A DNA stretch of 64,000 bases from JAGDZR01 sp049115695 (lineage in GTDB: Bacteria > Bacteroidota > Bacteroidia > Cytophagales > Cyclobacteriaceae). Within the stretch, counting starts at the first letter, position 1; the number at the start of each line of letters is the position of its first letter. Shown here in pieces: positions 53,050-60,875 of the stretch. The notes beneath the pieces were generated by a model. The model was not told the origin of the DNA. It was given only the letters and a program-made list of their open reading frames with translations, and ran no database searches. Location: contig JAGDZR010000012.1 in the NCBI GenBank assembly GCA_049115695.1, positions 62,001 through 126,000 of the forward strand, in the 5' to 3' direction. The translations under genes and the position numbers were made by a program.

Positions 53050-55323
53050 CTACTGATACTTGGAACCAACTTTGTAATCCATGACGATGCGGACTACATA
53101 GTCATCAACGGTGGCATATAGGACAGTTTCATCCTCATTTAGCACACAGTTAGAAGTTCGTTTGCCCGTATAGATGGTGCCAAGATGTTCACCTTCCGGG
53201 GAAATGACCATAACGCCATCTGGCCCAGCCAGAAATACGATACCGTCTTCGTTGATATCAAATCCATCAGGTTCCTGTTGACTGATACTTTCAGTAACAT
53301 ACTTTGTGAAATCAAAGAAAACTTTACCTTTTAACGGTAATTTTTTAGAGTTAAGATCATACTCATACATGATGCCTGGTCCTGAATTGGCGATATACAT
53401 CTTGCTACCATCAGGTGATATACCGATACCATTTGGGTTAGGAAGGTCCTTAATCAACAAATCAAGTGATCCATCTGTGTTGTATCGGTAGACCCCATTG
53501 AAATCCAATTCTTTGGCTGCAGGTAATAAGTCCTTGTCTATTCCATACATGGGATCCGTAAAATAGATATTTCCCGCTTTGTCGACCGTTACATCATTTG
53601 GACTGCTTATTCGCTTACCTTGATAATGAGTAACAATTGCTTCGAACGCTGGAACAGGCGTTTTATAACTGGATGTTAATCTGGCAATTTCGCGATCTCC
53701 TTGTCGACATAGGATGAGTTTTCCTTCATTGTCAACGGTAAGTCCATTGCTTCCTTTTCCACCGGTTCTTGGCTTGCTGCCTGTATAGCCAGATTTTTCC
53801 AGGAATATTTCAATACCATTTGCGTTGGTCCATTTGTAAATGGTGTTTCGGGGTACATCTGAAAACAGAAGAGCTTGCTCACTTTCTACCCAAACTGGCC
53901 CCTCAACCCAGGTAAATCCTTCACCAATTACTTCAATTTTGGTGGAGGGAGAAACAATATCATCGAAAGATGGCTCTAGTTTAATTAGTTTGCCGAAAGT
54001 CCTGTATCGGCTAAGTGAATCCAGAATATCACCATATCGTTTTGCTATCTCTTTTTGTTCTTGTGTCTGTGGTGTAATGTGTTGCTCTTCAAGAGGGTCT
54101 ACGTCTGGTTCTACAAATAATCCATCGTCATAGAGTTTATACTTGGTTCCTCTGACAAACCTTCGTGGTTTGAACTGGTTTTTATCAGAACCAGGGCGTG
54201 GATCATGATCGATATACACCCAGTCTCTACGGTTTGACACTTTCCCTATGAGTGAACCAAAAAAGCTCTCACCATCTGTGAAACTTCCACTGGGCATTGA
54301 TCTGCCAATTGCTTCAAACATCGTAGGAATAAAGTCTGATGGTGCTACAAATTCAGAATTGATTTGAGGTTTAATCGTGCCCGGCCAGTTGATAATGAGC
54401 GGGATTCTTGTTCCTGCGTCTATTTCCTTACCCTTTGCACCTTGGATTTTTTCATCGCCCATCATAGAGTAGATTGTTTGATGGGTACCATTGTCACTGT
54501 AAAAAATCAATAGCGTATTTTCTCTGAGGTTCAGATCTTGCAGTTTTTGGACAATTCGGCCAACTGTCTTATCACAATACTCTACCATGTCGCCGAAATA
54601 CTTATTCTCTTGTTTATGACGTAGTGTCCGATCTGGCCATTCTTCGCTATCAGGAGTTGGGACAAAAGGGTCATGTGTGAGCGCCATTGGATAGTAGGCG
54701 AAGAATGGCTTTTCTTGATTTCGTTCCATGAAGTCAAGCAGATAGTCAGTGAAGATATCCGGACCATATTTATCATGGGTGTTGTCAAGGAATTGGCCGT
54801 TCTGATAAATGATTGGATCTGAGAAACGACTGCCTTTTTCCTCGGTATGGCTGGTATGCCACATGCTGTACTCATCAAACCCGGCATCATCAACTTTCAT
54901 TCCTGTATTTCTTCTCAACTCAGAACCTGGAAAGTGTTTTGGGTCGTAGCTCTGCAATTGCCATTTACCCACCATGAGTGTTTTGTAGCCTTCATTTTGA
55001 AACATATGGCCCAATGTGGTTTCTTCTGGATCGAGAATGCCGAAAGCCTTCCAGTTTCTAACATTGTATTTACCTGTCATCAGGCTTACTCTTGTATTCG
55101 TGCAAAGTGGGTAAGCATACCCATGATCAAACTGTGCGCCAGAGGCAGCTAGTCGATCTATTTGAGGTGTTTTGTAAGAAGTGCCCCCGTATGCGCCAAC
55201 AGCTTCTCGACCCAGGTCATCGACCAGTATAAATACAATGTTGGGCATCTGATCTACTGTAGGTTCCTGGGAGAAAACAGGAGTGCTGAGCGCTATTAAA
55301 ATGAGTGCAGTTGTGATTTTCAT
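53050..55323 (-). CDS. Sulfatase (S1)-SMP30/gluconolactonase fusion protein
   Basis: The protein has 757 aa from ATG 55323; ATG 55338 is a possible alternative that adds five residues. The signal peptide is MKITTALILIALSTPVFSQ. Residues about 25-435 are a type I sulfatase with metal site VDDLG, the formylglycine region PLCTNTRVSLMTG (Cys74), and YSDNGTHQ. Residues about 455-750 form a six-bladed SMP30/gluconolactonase-like propeller (EGPVWVESEQALLFSDV, SPNDVTVDKAGNIYFTDP, NGIGISPDGSKMYI). Position three of the C-x-P/A-x-R sulfatase motif is Asn here. It probably acts on a sulfated sugar in the periplasm. A sulfatase joined to a lactonase-like propeller is unusual. Confidence 0.87.
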   Translation of the reverse strand: MKITTALILIALSTPVFSQEPTVDQMPNIVFILVDDLGREAVGAYGGTSYKTPQIDRLAASGAQFDHGYAYPLCTNTRVSLMTGKYNVRNWKAFGILDPEETTLGHMFQNEGYKTLMVGKWQLQSYDPKHFPGSELRRNTGMKVDDAGFDEYSMWHTSHTEEKGSRFSDPIIYQNGQFLDNTHDKYGPDIFTDYLLDFMERNQEKPFFAYYPMALTHDPFVPTPDSEEWPDRTLRHKQENKYFGDMVEYCDKTVGRIVQKLQDLNLRENTLLIFYSDNGTHQTIYSMMGDEKIQGAKGKEIDAGTRIPLIINWPGTIKPQINSEFVAPSDFIPTMFEAIGRSMPSGSFTDGESFFGSLIGKVSNRRDWVYIDHDPRPGSDKNQFKPRRFVRGTKYKLYDDGLFVEPDVDPLEEQHITPQTQEQKEIAKRYGDILDSLSRYRTFGKLIKLEPSFDDIVSPSTKIEVIGEGFTWVEGPVWVESEQALLFSDVPRNTIYKWTNANGIEIFLEKSGYTGSKPRTGGKGSNGLTVDNEGKLILCRQGDREIARLTSSYKTPVPAFEAIVTHYQGKRISSPNDVTVDKAGNIYFTDPMYGIDKDLLPAAKELDFNGVYRYNTDGSLDLLIKDLPNPNGIGISPDGSKMYIANSGPGIMYEYDLNSKKLPLKGKVFFDFTKYVTESISQQEPDGFDINEDGIVFLAGPDGVMVISPEGEHLGTIYTGKRTSNCVLNEDETVLYATVDDYVVRIVMDYKVGSKYQ

Positions 55324-55420
55324 CTGAATGAAAGTCATTTAAAAATGATCTAGAGTTCTCTGAAGTAAATATTGTGAATTTAACTCAATCGTCACAGACT
55401 CAACACTTGACGTTAGCGCA

Positions 55421-55451
55421 AGGCTTTGCTCATCGACCTCACTGTTAATGA
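55421..55451. repeat. Intergenic repeat copy A (upstream of sulfatase)
   Basis: It contains TCACTGTTAATGA and, 8 bases before it, CTTTGCT. The same two blocks, with small indels between them, recur at 55922-55952 upstream of the DUF1573 gene. Orientation relative to the minus-strand gene is the same in both. Confidence 0.5.
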
Positions 55452-55483
55452 ACACGAACTGATCTATCAGGTCAGTTCGTGTT
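55451..55483. promoter_or_regulatory. 12-bp stem-loop between DUF1573 and sulfatase genes
   Basis: A perfect inverted repeat AACACGAACTGA / TCAGTTCGTGTT has a 9-base loop. It lies 19 bases downstream of the DUF1573 stop and 128 bases upstream of the sulfatase start, on their common strand. No U-tract follows, so it may be an atypical terminator or an operator. Confidence 0.5.
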
Positions 55484-55501
55484 AAGGGATGTTCAGTTAC
55501 A

Positions 55502-55870
55502 TTACTCTACTACGGTTCCGCTAAACCTGAGTACAGTTGGTTTATCGTTTTGGTCAGTTATAACAGTAATGGTCTTATTGAAATTGCCCGGTTTTCCACT
55601 TTTGAAATTGGCAGAAATCCTGGTTGATTTTCCCGGGTTGATCGCCTCTTTGGTGTGGGTTACGTTTGTACAGCCACAGCTCCCTTTGGCTGAAAGTATT
55701 GTCACAGGTTGATCACCGGAGTTTGTGAATTCAAATGAGAGTGCTGTGGTTTCATTTGCTTTTACTTCCCCCAGATCAAGAGATGTTTTTTCCCATATGA
55801 TAGGAGATGTCATGACGGCCATAGCAGCTACCGCTATACCCATCAAAGTGATTGCCAAGAAATTTTTCAT
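55502..55870 (-). CDS. DUF1573 exported protein
   Basis: The protein has 122 aa with a signal peptide (MKNFLAITLMGIAVAAMAV). DUF1573 is an immunoglobulin-like beta-sandwich; its hallmark CGCTN lies at about residues 65-69 (KGSCGCTNVTH), and FEFTNSGDQPV is also typical. It is a common small envelope protein of Bacteroidota with no agreed function. It is upstream of the sulfatase on the same strand, separated by 178 bases that contain a hairpin, so probably a separate transcript. Confidence 0.88.
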   Translation of the reverse strand: MKNFLAITLMGIAVAAMAVMTSPIIWEKTSLDLGEVKANETTALSFEFTNSGDQPVTILSAKGSCGCTNVTHTKEAINPGKSTRISANFKSGKPGNFNKTITVITDQNDKPTVLRFSGTVVE

Positions 55871-55921
55871 CGTGTTATTGATTTAGCCCTCCGGATTCGT
55901 TTCCGTGGGTAAAGCAAATGT

Positions 55922-55952
55922 GCCTTTGCTCTCATTAAATCACTGTTAATGA
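55922..55952. repeat. Intergenic repeat copy B (upstream of DUF1573)
   Basis: It shares the 13-mer TCACTGTTAATGA and CTTTGCT with copy A at 55421-55451. A 10-base part (ACTGTTAATG) also occurs upstream of thioredoxin at 18403-18412. Confidence 0.5.
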
Positions 55953-55966
55953 GTTCCTAACAATTG

Positions 55967-55981
55967 TTAACACCGTGTTAA
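55967..55981. promoter_or_regulatory. Operator-like palindrome upstream of DUF1573
   Basis: TTAACAC-C-GTGTTAA is a perfect 7-bp inverted repeat around one base, 97 bases upstream of the DUF1573 start. It looks like a dimeric regulator site; the regulator is unknown. Confidence 0.4.
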
Positions 55982-56019
55982 ACCTTCTTGGAATTGATCA
56001 ATGATCGAGCAATTAGGTT

Positions 56020-56190
56020 TTATCCGATAGCATAGGATTTATTCAGGTTACTATGAAAGTTGTCGCAACTTTCTTTTGAGCCTACATATCGTATTGAACT
56101 TTTGTCGTCAACTACTACATAAGCGCCCATGCTTTTGCTGTAAATGACTCTACTTTGATTGTGTTGAATTAGTCTGGTTAAAAATCTCAT
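56020..56190 (-). CDS. Small uncharacterised protein (56 aa)
   Basis: ATG 56190 gives 56 residues; a TTG at 56220 would put the N-terminus inside a hairpin. The sequence is basic at the start (MRFLTRLIQHNQSR) and has an alternating hydrophobic core (VIYSKSMGAYVVVDD, IRYVGSKESC), which looks like real protein rather than chance. I do not recognise the family. It lies between ppa and DUF1573 on the same strand. A strong stem-loop ends three bases before its start codon. Confidence 0.5.
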   Translation of the reverse strand: MRFLTRLIQHNQSRVIYSKSMGAYVVVDDKSSIRYVGSKESCDNFHSNLNKSYAIG

Positions 56191-56192
56191 GG

Positions 56193-56239
56193 TGGTAAAT
56201 GTTGGATTGTGGTTTGACAAAGATTACCAACATTTACCA
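56193..56239 (-). promoter_or_regulatory. 13-bp stem-loop abutting a small gene's start
   Basis: TGGTAAATGTTGG pairs exactly with CCAACATTTACCA around a 21-base loop. It follows the ppa stop by about 80 bases and ends three bases before the ATG at 56190. There is no U-tract. It could end ppa transcripts or hide the ribosome site of the small gene. Confidence 0.5.
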
Positions 56240-56319
56240 GCCCTATATGATAGATCCGTTCAGTTTGTCAATTTGATAACTGAAGAGGTAAATTCATTAA
56301 GTCGATGATTTAAAAAAGA

Positions 56320-56877
56320 TTAGATGTGTCTGGCGTTTTTTACCAGTTCCTGATAATCCGAGATGGCTTTGTCAATAATTTTATAAGCAGTCTCAGCACT
56401 CTGAAATTCTTCAACTGTCACATCCTTCTTTTCCAGTTTCTTATAATCTTCAAAGAAGTTTTTCAATTCTTTCAAAAAGTGTGGAGGTAATTCTGAGACG
56501 TCATTGATGTGATTGACACTCATGTCATTATCAGCTACAGCGATTATTTTGTCATCCATTTCACCGCCATCCAACATTCGCATCACACCGATAACCTTGG
56601 CTGAAATCAAACACATAGGCACCACATCTATTTTGCAGAGTACGACTATATCTAATGGATCTTTGTCATCACAATAGGTTCGGGGAATAAATCCGTAATT
56701 GGCAGGATAGTAGACTGCAGAATAGAGTACTCTGTCCAGCTTCAACAAACCAGACTCCTTGTCCAGTTCGTATTTTGCGCGAGTGTTTTGTGGAATTTCG
56801 ATGATCCCATTTACTTTTTTTGGCGCTTCTTCACCTGGAGGAACAGCATGCCATGGATTTGAAATATCTACTATCAT
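56320..56877 (-). CDS. ppa: Inorganic pyrophosphatase, family I
   Basis: This 185-aa soluble family I pyrophosphatase hydrolyses pyrophosphate to drive biosynthesis. The signature DDKDPLDIVVL (about residues 70-80) holds the metal-binding Asp residues. Other conserved parts are the KYELDKESG lysine/glutamate region, YPANYGFIPRT and the GEMDDKIIAV segment. The length is normal for the bacterial form. It is monocistronic. Confidence 0.96.
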   Translation of the reverse strand: MIVDISNPWHAVPPGEEAPKKVNGIIEIPQNTRAKYELDKESGLLKLDRVLYSAVYYPANYGFIPRTYCDDKDPLDIVVLCKIDVVPMCLISAKVIGVMRMLDGGEMDDKIIAVADNDMSVNHINDVSELPPHFLKELKNFFEDYKKLEKKDVTVEEFQSAETAYKIIDKAISDYQELVKNARHI

Positions 56878-56898
56878 TCGTATTCAATTTGTCACATG

Positions 56899-56906
56899 CA
56901 AATGTA
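56899..56906 (-). promoter_or_regulatory. Putative -7 element (TACATTTG) for ppa
   Basis: Read on the minus strand, this is an exact TAnnTTTG, ending 22 bases before the ppa start codon, which gives a short leader. No perfect -33 element is seen. Confidence 0.35.
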
Positions 56907-57024
56907 GAGAAACAATTTTCGTATGCACGAATATTTCCTGTTTGTAAAGTTTTAACCTCGTCTGGCTGATCTAGACTGATTAAATATTCATATTCAACAA
57001 TATTTGGGTTGTATTACTGGTTTT

Positions 57025-57918
57025 ATGAGTCGGATGTTAAGAAATAAGAAGATTTGGGGAGTTGCCATATTCGCAATCTGTGTGATTGTCTCAGCAAGAC
57101 AAGTGCGGTTCAGATTAAGCGATGAGGATTTTGTGCAATTACTAGAGCAAACATCAAACCTCAATGAAATTGAAGTAAATTATCATACCCACAATCACGT
57201 TAATATCAGATACGTGAGCATAGAGAACAAAGCTAACACGCTATTGGTGTTTGTTCATGGTTCGCCTAGCTCGTCATGGTTTTGGACTACTTTCCTGAAG
57301 GACAATGACCTGCTTGCCAATGCCAGCATGCTTGCTATAGATCGTCCTGGATATGGGTACTCCAATTTTGGCGTTCCTATGATCTCAGTGAAAAATCAAG
57401 CAGAGCACATTGCGCCGATCATCTGGAAATATCGGAATAAATATGACAATATCGTTTTGGTTGGATCGTCATATGGAGGCACTGTTGTCGCTAGATTGCT
57501 GATGGATGAGCACCAATTAGCAGATGGTGCTTTATTTATTTCTTCATCGTTCGCTCCGGGTGAGGAGAAGACCTACTGGATCAGCTATCCCACACAGTAC
57601 GAACCACTAAAGTGGATGATGCCCACTATTGTGCAGGTGGCAAGTTCAGAAAAGCTCAACCACAAAGCCTCACTACTTGAAATGGGTAATCTCTGGAATA
57701 AAATAGATGTACCGCTCGTTTTCTTTCATGGAACAGATGATGGTTTGATTTATCCTTCAAACCTGGAATTTGCGCTGGACCGGGTAGATCCCAAAATGGT
57801 CCATGAGGTAATTGAAGTGCCAGAACGCGGGCACGATTTGATGTTTACTGAACCCGATTTGATCAAGACAAAACTCATTGAGTTTATCGGATCGATGAAT
57901 ACGATATCAATGAAGTAG
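57025..57918 (+). CDS. Alpha/beta hydrolase
   Basis: The 297-aa protein is taken from ATG 57025. It has an N-terminal membrane anchor (WGVAIFAICVIVSA), an oxyanion region HGSPSSSWFW, and a nucleophile elbow VGSSYGG with the catalytic Ser. The acid is in HGTDDGLIYP and the His in ERGHDLMF. The substrate is unknown. It stands alone and is convergent with the cupin gene, three bases between stops. Confidence 0.87.
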   Translation: MSRMLRNKKIWGVAIFAICVIVSARQVRFRLSDEDFVQLLEQTSNLNEIEVNYHTHNHVNIRYVSIENKANTLLVFVHGSPSSSWFWTTFLKDNDLLANASMLAIDRPGYGYSNFGVPMISVKNQAEHIAPIIWKYRNKYDNIVLVGSSYGGTVVARLLMDEHQLADGALFISSSFAPGEEKTYWISYPTQYEPLKWMMPTIVQVASSEKLNHKASLLEMGNLWNKIDVPLVFFHGTDDGLIYPSNLEFALDRVDPKMVHEVIEVPERGHDLMFTEPDLIKTKLIEFIGSMNTISMK

Positions 57919-57921
57919 TGA

Positions 57922-58410
57922 CTAGCGGGTCAGTCTAGTGATGATTTCGTGATGATCTGGAAATGATTTGATTAGTGCCTGTCGATCTGCCAGGTCAAAG
58001 TCTTCAAAATCAAATCCCGGCGCAACAGTGCAACCTGCAAGTGCATAGTGATCCTTTACTTCTGAAGCGAACCAATAGTTTGCCGGTACCATAAACTGGG
58101 GAAGTTCTCCTTGTGCAAAGTTGATCCCAATCAATTGAGAAGTGTAATGCCCATTGGGACTGATCATATGGAGCTTGATCGGGTGGCCGGCATAAAAGTG
58201 CCAGATTTCATCTTGTTTGATGCGATGAAAAGCAGAGAACGAACCCTTTGTAAGCATAAAATAAATGGCTGTTGAATAACTTCTTTCACTTTCAATTTCC
58301 AATTGCTTAGGTATGAAGTTTCCTTTACTTCTATACGTTTCTCTATAGAATCCTCCTTCAGGATGTGGAAGAAGATCGAGTTGCTTGACAATTTCCTCTA
58401 TTGAATTCAT
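57922..58410 (-). CDS. DUF985 cupin protein
   Basis: The 162-aa single-domain cupin of the DUF985 family shows LLPHPEGGFYRETYRS near the start, then ERSYSTAIYFMLTKGSFSAFHRIKQDEIWHFYAG with His ligands. The C-terminus is GCTVAPGFDFEDFDL. It is cytoplasmic and of unknown function, probably sugar-binding or isomerase-like by fold. Confidence 0.92.
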   Translation of the reverse strand: MNSIEEIVKQLDLLPHPEGGFYRETYRSKGNFIPKQLEIESERSYSTAIYFMLTKGSFSAFHRIKQDEIWHFYAGHPIKLHMISPNGHYTSQLIGINFAQGELPQFMVPANYWFASEVKDHYALAGCTVAPGFDFEDFDLADRQALIKSFPDHHEIITRLTR

Positions 58411-58454
58411 TAATGATACTTTCTAAATATTAGATTTGCCGCTCTTTTGACAAA

Positions 58455-58736
58455 ATGATAAAGACTTTTAAATATACCGCCATTGCTGAAGGGATCAGCT
58501 ATTTACTGTTTGCTGTGACCATGCCATTGAAATATCAGTTGGATATTTTGTGGCCTAACATGATAGTCGGGTATGCACATGGGTTTTTGTTCGTATTATA
58601 CTTTGTACTGCTCTTACTAACGGCTAAGAAGTTGAAATTCTCCTTTGTTCATTTTGTTTTGGGGTTTATGGCCTCTCTCATTCCTTTGGCGACATTCTTT
58701 GTTGAGTCGAAAATCCTACGGAAGTATGAGTCTTAG
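58455..58736 (+). CDS. DUF3817 small membrane protein
   Basis: The 93-aa protein has three hydrophobic segments (YTAIAEGISYLLFAVTMPLKY, YAHGFLFVLYFVLLLLTA, HFVLGFMASLIPLATFFVES), which match DUF3817. Its function is unknown. Its stop overlaps the stop of the convergent LytTR gene by four bases (TTAG). Confidence 0.88.
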   Translation: MIKTFKYTAIAEGISYLLFAVTMPLKYQLDILWPNMIVGYAHGFLFVLYFVLLLLTAKKLKFSFVHFVLGFMASLIPLATFFVESKILRKYES

Positions 58737-59455
58737 CCTAACAAAAGCGCTTTGATATCCTTTTGATAATTTCTTCCAATAGGTATTTTCTGTCCCTCAA
58801 TTTCAATCTGATTACCATTAATTGCAGCGACCTTTTTGATTGGAATGGTGAAGCTCCTGTGAACTCGGACGAACTTTTTGGCGGGTAAGATATTGGTAAT
58901 TTGTTGCAGGTTAAAGTGAACAATTAAATCACCGTCTCTTGTTTTAACCTTTACATAATCCTTAAGGCTTTCTATACAAATGATGGCTTCATAGTACACT
59001 TTAACCAGTTTTTTGTCAGCCTTCAAAAAGATGTGATCAATTTCTTTACTCTCAACCGTTGCTGCACTTTTTGAGTGGGTTGATTTTGTATTTACAGGTT
59101 TAGTGTTAATCAATTTATTGACCGCCTTTAAGAATCGTGAAAAGCGAATGGGCTTTAAGAGATAATCCACTACCTCATACTCGTAACTTTCAACCGCATA
59201 GTCCCTGTGTGCAGTTGTGATGATCGTTTTTGGTGGGCTTTTCAGACTGTCTAAAAAATCGAGCCCCGATAGCTTGGGCATTTCAATATCCAGGAATATG
59301 AGGTCAATGGGATGCTTTTGCAGTGCACCTAAAGCTTCAACTGCGCTGGAGACGGAGGCAACAAGCGCAAGACCTTCCACATCGTTGATGTAGTTTTCAA
59401 TGACAGTGCGAGCCAACGATTCGTCATCAACTATTAAGCATTTCATTTCGCTCAT
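58733..59455 (-). CDS. LytTR-type response regulator
   Basis: The 240-aa regulator has an N-terminal receiver (acidic pair DDE at 10-12, phospho-acceptor Asp56 in FLDIEMP, Lys in LLKPI). A C-terminal LytTR domain follows from about residue 138 (IICIESLKDYVKVKTRDG, RVHRSFTIPIKKV). No sensor kinase is adjacent, so the partner is elsewhere. A tandem 19-bp repeat, well suited to LytTR binding, lies in the divergent region upstream (59513-59551). This suggests autoregulation, control of the amino-sugar operon, or both. Confidence 0.93.
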   Translation of the reverse strand: MSEMKCLIVDDESLARTVIENYINDVEGLALVASVSSAVEALGALQKHPIDLIFLDIEMPKLSGLDFLDSLKSPPKTIITTAHRDYAVESYEYEVVDYLLKPIRFSRFLKAVNKLINTKPVNTKSTHSKSAATVESKEIDHIFLKADKKLVKVYYEAIICIESLKDYVKVKTRDGDLIVHFNLQQITNILPAKKFVRVHRSFTIPIKKVAAINGNQIEIEGQKIPIGRNYQKDIKALLLG

Positions 59456-59512
59456 TACTTCTTTTTTGGCAACCTATGTCTACCCTGGATACTGTCTATC
59501 AATGGATGGAAA

Positions 59513-59551
59513 ATGTCGCTAATCGACAAAATATGTCGTTTGTCGATAAAA
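59513..59551. promoter_or_regulatory. Tandem 19-bp repeats between LytTR and amino-sugar operon
   Basis: Two copies start at 59513 and 59533 and agree at 15 of 19 positions (consensus ATGTCG-T--TCGA-AAAA). The 20-base period is close to two helical turns. The first copy also holds the inverted repeat GTCG-CTAAT-CGAC. Position and form fit a LytTR operator, since such regulators bind direct repeats. Confidence 0.55.
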
Positions 59552-59651
59552 GTATACTATTTAGGAGTCAGAATACAGGTCAACGGCTAATATTTTTTTT
59601 AACCATTTATTGATTGTTGTTATTAGCAACTGAAAGCTGTGATTATCAAGT

Positions 59652-60875
59652 ATGAATTCTGTCATTCACACACGTAAGTCAGTAACAAGCACCCGATCAG
59701 GTCGGTTGAGATCAATTCATGGTCCGATTGCACTACTTGTTTCAATGTTCTTTCTCTTTGGGCTCATTACGGTATTTAACGTGGTGCTCGTTCCTTATTT
59801 GAGAGATTTTTTTCAACTTTCGCACGAGCAGGCCGTGCTGGTTAAGTTGTCTTTTTTTGCTGCTTACTTCATTGTGGCACTGCCATCTTCCAGCTACATC
59901 AACAGAGTTGGGTATCAAGGTGCAATGGTTACGGGATTAATCATCCTGGCGGTGGGTTGTGTGAGCTTTTACCCGGCAGTGATGCTAATGTCATATTCAC
60001 TGTTTCTATTGTCAATTATTGTGATGGCATCTGGCATTACCTTATTACAGGTTGCCGCCAATCCTTATCTGTCATCTTTAGGCGCAAATGAAACAGCTTC
60101 CGTTCGTTTGTCTTTGGCAGGAGGTTTCAACTCTATGGCTACCGTGCTTGTTCCTTTGGTAGGGGCGGATTTGATTTTATCCAGTACTGCTCCAAGTGCA
60201 TCAGCAGGTTATTTGCCTTATTTAGGATTGGCATTAGTCGTGCTGATGTTGGCAATCATCACCCGTCAAATTCGTCTCCCAAGTCTCGAGCATAACCAGG
60301 GAAAGTTCTCTGTCGGAGTGCTTGCGCACCGAAATTTAAGGTTGGGTATCATTGCCATTTTCCTTTACGTAGGAGCTGAAGTGGCAGTCGGTACACTTCT
60401 TATTCGTTTTCTAATGCACGAGCATTTGCTCGGAATGTCAGCTACGCTAGCAACACGATATATTTCATTGTATTGGGCAGGCGCTATGATTGGCCGCATT
60501 GCAGGGGTAAGTTTATTAAGCCGGATAAACACTTCAAACGCTTTAACATTTGTTGGATTTGCGGCAGTGTTACTGATCTTCATTGGTGTCAATTCACCTG
60601 CCCATATTGCGTTATGGGCGTTTCTGGCAATTGGCTTATTTAACTCAATCATGTGGCCGTGCATTTTTCCATTAGCAATCAAAGGATTGCATGAGCATAC
60701 CAGTGTTGGAGCTGGTTTATTGATTATGGGAGTTGTAGGTGGAGCGATCATACCACTGGTACAGGGAATGGTGGCCGGTTGGCTGGATATCCAGATATCA
60801 TTCATTGTGGCAGGATTTTGCTATGCCTACCTGATTTTTTACGGTTTATGTGGACATAAAACTTCTGCTTTCTGA
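59652..60875 (+). CDS. FucP/GluP-type sugar MFS transporter (NagP-like)
   Basis: The protein has 407 aa and 12 predicted helices. The family signs are FFLFGLITVFNVVLVPYLRDFF in helix 1, ALPSSSYINRVGYQGAMVTGL, and LQVAANPYLSSLG in the fourth segment. Members import glucose, galactose, fucose or N-acetylglucosamine. Because the next two genes act on amino sugars, N-acetylglucosamine or glucosamine is the likely cargo. Its stop overlaps the kinase ATG by one base (TGATG). Confidence 0.88.
   Translation: MNSVIHTRKSVTSTRSGRLRSIHGPIALLVSMFFLFGLITVFNVVLVPYLRDFFQLSHEQAVLVKLSFFAAYFIVALPSSSYINRVGYQGAMVTGLIILAVGCVSFYPAVMLMSYSLFLLSIIVMASGITLLQVAANPYLSSLGANETASVRLSLAGGFNSMATVLVPLVGADLILSSTAPSASAGYLPYLGLALVVLMLAIITRQIRLPSLEHNQGKFSVGVLAHRNLRLGIIAIFLYVGAEVAVGTLLIRFLMHEHLLGMSATLATRYISLYWAGAMIGRIAGVSLLSRINTSNALTFVGFAAVLLIFIGVNSPAHIALWAFLAIGLFNSIMWPCIFPLAIKGLHEHTSVGAGLLIMGVVGGAIIPLVQGMVAGWLDIQISFIVAGFCYAYLIFYGLCGHKTSAF

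Noticed and set aside
55451..55483. Ordinary terminator of the DUF1573 gene
   Set aside because: The stem is strong but no U-tract follows on that strand, so I list it as an unassigned stem-loop.
59513..59551. Start of a CRISPR array
   Set aside because: Only two imperfect copies with essentially no spacer; better explained as regulator sites.
60365..60805. 146-codon open frame on the minus strand inside the sugar transporter gene
   Set aside because: It is a shadow of a membrane-protein gene; composition (Pro, Ile and Asn rich) and lack of motifs show no real protein.
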